From positions 124,001 to 188,000 of the forward strand of contig JAEYHZ010000004.1 in the NCBI GenBank assembly GCA_023409265.1: a stretch of DNA of 64,000 nt, given 5' to 3'. The notes under the pieces were generated by a model. It saw only the letters and a list, made by a program, of their open reading frames with translations. It ran no database searches and had not been told where the DNA came from. Shown piece after piece: positions 61,098 to 64,000 of the stretch. The DNA comes from Bacillota bacterium. Its GTDB lineage: Bacteria > Bacillota > Clostridia > Acetivibrionales > DSM-1351. Position numbers and translations under genes: made by a program. Within the stretch, counting starts at the first letter, position 1. Every line of letters starts with the position of its first letter.

Positions 61098-61667
61098 ATT
61101 AAGAGCCAATTAAGAAAAAAATACCTGGAGTTAAGGAATAATTTCGATAAAAACGCATTAAACATTTGGTCTATGGATATAGTCAACAAGTTAAATCAGC
61201 TGCCGTATATCAGAGAAGCTAAAAACATAATGTGTTTTGTAAGTTCCGGCAGCGAAGTGGATACTCACGTTTTAATTAAAAATTGGCTTAGTCAGGGAAA
61301 GCAGCTGAGTGTACCATGTATTGAAAGAGTAGCAGCAGAAAATAAGCTGATGCATGCCGTAAGAATATCCGATTTTAAGGATTTAAGCGGATGTGGCAGC
61401 TTCGGTATCCTTGAACCTGAGTTAAACAGGAAGAATATTGTAAAACCCAATGAGCTTGAGGTTATTATAGTCCCCGGTAGTGTTTTTGATATTAACAGGA
61501 ACCGGATAGGCTATGGAGGCGGTTTCTATGACAGATTTCTTGCTGAAACCTCTCCAGATTGCATGAAAATTGGTGTGTGCTACGACTTTCAAGTTCTTGA
61601 AAAAATACCTCATGAGGAATATGATATACCTCTGGATTTACTGGTTACAGAGAAGAGAGTTATTTAA
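61098..61667 (+). CDS. 5-formyltetrahydrofolate cyclo-ligase with a non-canonical start
   Basis: Converts 5-formyl-THF to 5,10-methenyl-THF with ATP. From the first ATG (61173) the protein would lack the family N-terminus. The frame is open upstream and encodes KSQLRKKYLELRNN, which is the expected N-terminus. No ATG, GTG or TTG is in frame there; ATT at 61098 lies eight bases after GGGGGGAG and gives 189 residues, the usual size (ATA at 61095 is the alternative). The motif GYGGGFYDRFL and PHEEYDIPLDLLVTEKRVI support the family. Co-transcription with the preceding gene is possible. Confidence 0.8.
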   Translation: MKSQLRKKYLELRNNFDKNALNIWSMDIVNKLNQLPYIREAKNIMCFVSSGSEVDTHVLIKNWLSQGKQLSVPCIERVAAENKLMHAVRISDFKDLSGCGSFGILEPELNRKNIVKPNELEVIIVPGSVFDINRNRIGYGGGFYDRFLAETSPDCMKIGVCYDFQVLEKIPHEEYDIPLDLLVTEKRVI

Positions 61668-61702
61668 TAAATTGGTAAAATGAAAATAGCCCCTTGAAAA
61701 AA

Positions 61703-61736
61703 GGGGAAGTTATTATATTTAATCGTTTCTTAGGTA
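61703..61736 (+). repeat. dispersed motif, copy 2
   Basis: Same motif as 48902-48933: GGGGAAGTTATTAT, TTAATC and TTAGGTA, with two extra bases. Here it follows a CCCCTT / AAGGGG hairpin just after the cyclo-ligase gene. Confidence 0.6.
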
Positions 61737-61758
61737 GAGAATATTTATATATAGCAGG

Positions 61759-61801
61759 AAGAGGACTGATGGATTTAAAAATAATCTGTCAGTCCTCTTT
61801 T
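61759..61801 (+). terminator. terminator before the iron-type importer
   Basis: A perfect 11-bp stem (AAGAGGACTGA / TCAGTCCTCTT) with a 19-base loop and T4. Confidence 0.75.
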
Positions 61802-61909
61802 AGCGTATAGGAATAACTTCTATCATGAATTTAAGTACTATTAAAACTAAGCTTTAGTCTGTTTTTTGGTGTAGTTCATTTTTTACGATATTTATGTAGT
61901 TTTATCGGA

Positions 61910-61938
61910 TTGAGAGAATAGTAGCTGCAAACTATAAT
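61910..61938 (+). promoter_or_regulatory. promoter of the iron-type ABC importer operon
   Basis: TTGAGA and TATAAT separated by 17 bp, about 35 bp before the binding-protein gene. No clear Fur box was identified. Confidence 0.65.
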
Positions 61939-61974
61939 AAAGTCATAATAAAAATAAGAACGGGGGACAAAAAT

Positions 61975-63045
61975 ATGAAATTATTTCAAAGAGTAATTAC
62001 CGGGTTTTTAAGCCTGGCGCTATTAACAACAACCCTGGCGGCATGCGGCGATAGTAAAAATAATGTGGCATCAGGTTCAACATCTGCCGCAAGCACAGCT
62101 GCAGAATCTTCTGCACCTGCTACAAAAGATTTGGTTGTTTACTGCCCGCATCCATTGGAATTTATCAACCCTCTGGTTAGTGAGTTTGAATCCAAAACCG
62201 GTATAAAGGTTGAGGTTGTTGCAGCGGGCACAGGTGAGCTCCTGAAGAGAGTTGAAGCTGAACAGGGTAATCCCTTGGGGGATATATTCTGGGGTGGTTC
62301 ACTATCTACTATGAAGCCGTCAAAAGACCTCTTTGAAAACTTTAAATCTGAAAATGAAGATGCTGTATATGACAACATGAAAAATGTTGAGGGGTCACTT
62401 ACAAGATTTACTGACATTCCAAGCGTACTTATGGTGAATACCAATTTGGTTGGAAATATAGAAATCAAGGGTTATGAAGACTTACTAAATCCCGAGCTGA
62501 AAGGAAAGATTGCCTTCTGTGATCCGTCAAAATCCTCCTCCTCCTATGAACACCTCATCAACATGCTTTACGCCATGGGTAAGGGTGATCCTGAAAAGGG
62601 ATGGGATTATGTTGAAAAGCTTGTAGCAAACCTGGATGGAAAGCTGTTAAGCGGATCTTCAGCAGTATACAAGGGTGTTGCTGACGGTGAATATACAGTG
62701 GGATTGACCTTTGAAGAGGGTGGAGCAAAGTATGTTGCAGACGGTGCAGCTGTGAAGCTGGTTTACATGGAAGAAGGCGTAATTTCAAAACCTGATGGAG
62801 TTTATATTATAAAAGACGCAAAGAATATGGAAAATGCAAAAGCATTTATTAACTTTATTACAGGTAAAGATGCTCAGACAATTATCGTTAATGAACTTAA
62901 CCGCCGTTCGGTAAGAAAAGATGTTCCGGCACCTAAAGGCCTGGAGCCAAAAGAGAGCATAAACCTCATTTCTGATGACGAGGAATTGGTTGTAGCAAAG
63001 AAACAGGAGTGGTTAGACAAGTTTAAGGATATATTTACAAAATAA
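61975..63045 (+). CDS. iron-type ABC transporter substrate-binding lipoprotein
   Basis: 356 residues with a lipoprotein signal (lipobox LAAC near residue 24) and Ser/Ala-rich linker. The mature part starts DLVVYCPHPLEFINPLV and resembles the AfuA/FbpA family of Fe3+ or related anion-complex binding proteins (FWGGSLSTMKPSK, DIPSVLMVNTNLV, GIKVEVVAAGTGE). The tyrosine ligands of true iron binders cannot be confirmed, so a phosphonate or other oxyanion is possible. GGGGG precedes the ATG. A hairpin and then the ATPase gene follow. Confidence 0.85.
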   Translation: MKLFQRVITGFLSLALLTTTLAACGDSKNNVASGSTSAASTAAESSAPATKDLVVYCPHPLEFINPLVSEFESKTGIKVEVVAAGTGELLKRVEAEQGNPLGDIFWGGSLSTMKPSKDLFENFKSENEDAVYDNMKNVEGSLTRFTDIPSVLMVNTNLVGNIEIKGYEDLLNPELKGKIAFCDPSKSSSSYEHLINMLYAMGKGDPEKGWDYVEKLVANLDGKLLSGSSAVYKGVADGEYTVGLTFEEGGAKYVADGAAVKLVYMEEGVISKPDGVYIIKDAKNMENAKAFINFITGKDAQTIIVNELNRRSVRKDVPAPKGLEPKESINLISDDEELVVAKKQEWLDKFKDIFTK

Positions 63046-63059
63046 AATGTGTTGGGTTA

Positions 63060-63090
63060 GCCCACAACAAAATAACTGTTGTGGGCATTT
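63060..63090 (+). terminator. intercistronic hairpin after the binding-protein gene
   Basis: Perfect 10-bp stem (GCCCACAACA / TGTTGTGGGC) with a 7-base loop and a short T-run, likely giving excess binding protein. Confidence 0.75.
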
Positions 63091-63119
63091 TACTAAAACC
63101 AATTAGGGAGGATACAGCT

Positions 63120-64000
63120 ATGAGCGTATCAATAACTGCAGAAAACGTTATAAAATGCTATGACAAATTGATTATAATACCGGATCTTTCAGTAAGAATT
63201 AACAATGGAGAATTCTTTACGCTTCTGGGACCGTCAGGCTGTGGTAAAACTACACTTTTACGTATGATAGCAGGCTTCAACAGTATTGAGGGCGGCAAAA
63301 TAAAATTCGATGAAACCGTAATAAATGATATTCCTGCGCACAAGAGAAATATAGGAATGGTATTTCAAAACTATGCAATTTTTCCACACCTGACAGTTCG
63401 TGAAAATGTCGAATATGGCTTAAAATTGCGTAAGATTCCGAAAAATGAAATGAAGGAGAAGGTTGACAGGATTCTTAAAGTTGTTAAGATCGAGGATTAC
63501 CAGGACAGACTTCCTGAAAAACTTTCAGGAGGCCAGCAGCAGCGTGTCGCTCTGGCACGTTCAATAGTCATCCATCCAAGCGTGCTTCTGATGGATGAGC
63601 CACTATCTAATCTTGACGCAAAGCTGCGTGTTGAAATGCGTAGTGCAATCCGGGAGGTACAAAAGCAGGTAGGAATTACAACAGTGTATGTTACACATGA
63701 CCAGGAGGAGGCACTTGCCATTTCAGACAGAATTGCTGTAATGAAAGATGGTGTAATACAGCAGATTGGTAAGCCCCAATCCATATACACCCGCCCCTTC
63801 AATGTATTTGTTTCAACCTTTATAGGACATTCAAATCTATTTTATGGAAAAATATTAAAAACCTCAGAGGGTATGCTTGTAGGCTTTGAAGATGGCTATC
63901 GTATAAAGGTTGATAATCTCTCTCCAATAATAACAGATGGGCAAAGGGTGGTCATATCTATAAGGCCGGAAGAATTTTCAGCAGGTAACTCCGGACTAAA
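63120..64000 (+). CDS. iron-type ABC transporter ATP-binding protein (3' truncated)
   Basis: Open to the window edge, so about 293 residues of a typical 340-370 are present. It starts MSVSITAENVIKCYDK with GGGAGG upstream. Walker A is GPSGCGKTT (about 38-46), the Q-loop is FQNYAIFPH, the signature is LSGGQQQ, Walker B is LLMDEP and the H-switch is VTHDQEEA. A TOBE-like C-terminal domain starts near residue 240. It is of the AfuC/PotA/MalK-like class and powers the importer with the preceding binding protein; the permease should lie beyond the right edge. Confidence 0.93.
   Translation, partial: MSVSITAENVIKCYDKLIIIPDLSVRINNGEFFTLLGPSGCGKTTLLRMIAGFNSIEGGKIKFDETVINDIPAHKRNIGMVFQNYAIFPHLTVRENVEYGLKLRKIPKNEMKEKVDRILKVVKIEDYQDRLPEKLSGGQQQRVALARSIVIHPSVLLMDEPLSNLDAKLRVEMRSAIREVQKQVGITTVYVTHDQEEALAISDRIAVMKDGVIQQIGKPQSIYTRPFNVFVSTFIGHSNLFYGKILKTSEGMLVGFEDGYRIKVDNLSPIITDGQRVVISIRPEEFSAGNSGL

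Overview
The window looks like the chromosome of a low-G+C, spore-forming, saccharolytic anaerobic clostridium, most likely Ruminiclostridium-like (cluster III). The evidence is A+T-rich intergenic DNA with strong GGAGG ribosome sites, a cwlJ-gerQ spore germination pair, an S-layer-type protein, [FeFe]-hydrogenase maturation genes, a Re-citrate-synthase-type enzyme with a bacterial aconitase, and several carbohydrate-active enzymes. The species call is inference; no database was searched. The first CDS is cut at the left edge and an ABC ATPase at the right edge.

Layout. 1-4.5 kb: surface protein, Dabb protein, deacetylase lipoprotein, two unknown small genes. 4.5-7.5 kb (minus): argG-argH. 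7.5-16 kb (plus): ruvC-ruvA-ruvB, queH, a cell-wall amidase, a GerMN lipoprotein, rph, rdgB and a phosphodiesterase. 16.1-16.8 kb: tRNA-Gly and tRNA-Arg, followed by degenerate tRNA-end copies and hairpins. 16.8-19.5 kb (minus): cwlJ-gerQ, mtnN and a ferredoxin-like protein, the last divergent from a Crp/Fnr regulator. 20.5-21.8 kb: SPFH protein, ribbon-helix-helix protein and a probable group II intron remnant. 21.9-34.4 kb: one inducible sugar locus made of a YesN/YesM-type two-component system, an ABC importer, an oxidoreductase, a GH29 fucosidase and a GH94 phosphorylase. 34.6-40.6 kb: chemoreceptor (minus), then Re-citrate synthase, aconitase and a GntR regulator, which probably make 2-oxoglutarate precursors.

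40.7-44.4 kb (minus): a MerR regulator and two paralogous MutS-like ATPases that share unusual motif changes; this is the strongest candidate for an undescribed system. 44.6-46.8 kb: a GH1 beta-glucosidase, then an XRE regulator and peptide deformylase behind a promoter flanked by twin operators. 46.9-51.5 kb: a consensus promoter, a leader RNA ending in a terminator, then the hydrogenase maturation operon (TM1266-type regulator, hydG, hydF, aspartase-like gene). 51.5-51.7 kb: tRNA-Glu (minus). 52-64 kb: rRNA modification enzymes, a methyltransferase, a carbohydrate-binding protein, a membrane deacetylase, an ahcY-mtaD pair for S-adenosylhomocysteine turnover, small unknown genes, a 5-formyltetrahydrofolate cyclo-ligase without a canonical start codon, and the start of an iron-type ABC importer.

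The least expected sequence signals are: a 34-bp box containing an antisense tRNA T-arm downstream of both tRNA loci; the paired MutS-like ATPases behind a 19-bp-spacer MerR promoter; the terminated leader before the hydrogenase operon; the non-ATG start of the cyclo-ligase; and the twin operators around the XRE promoter.
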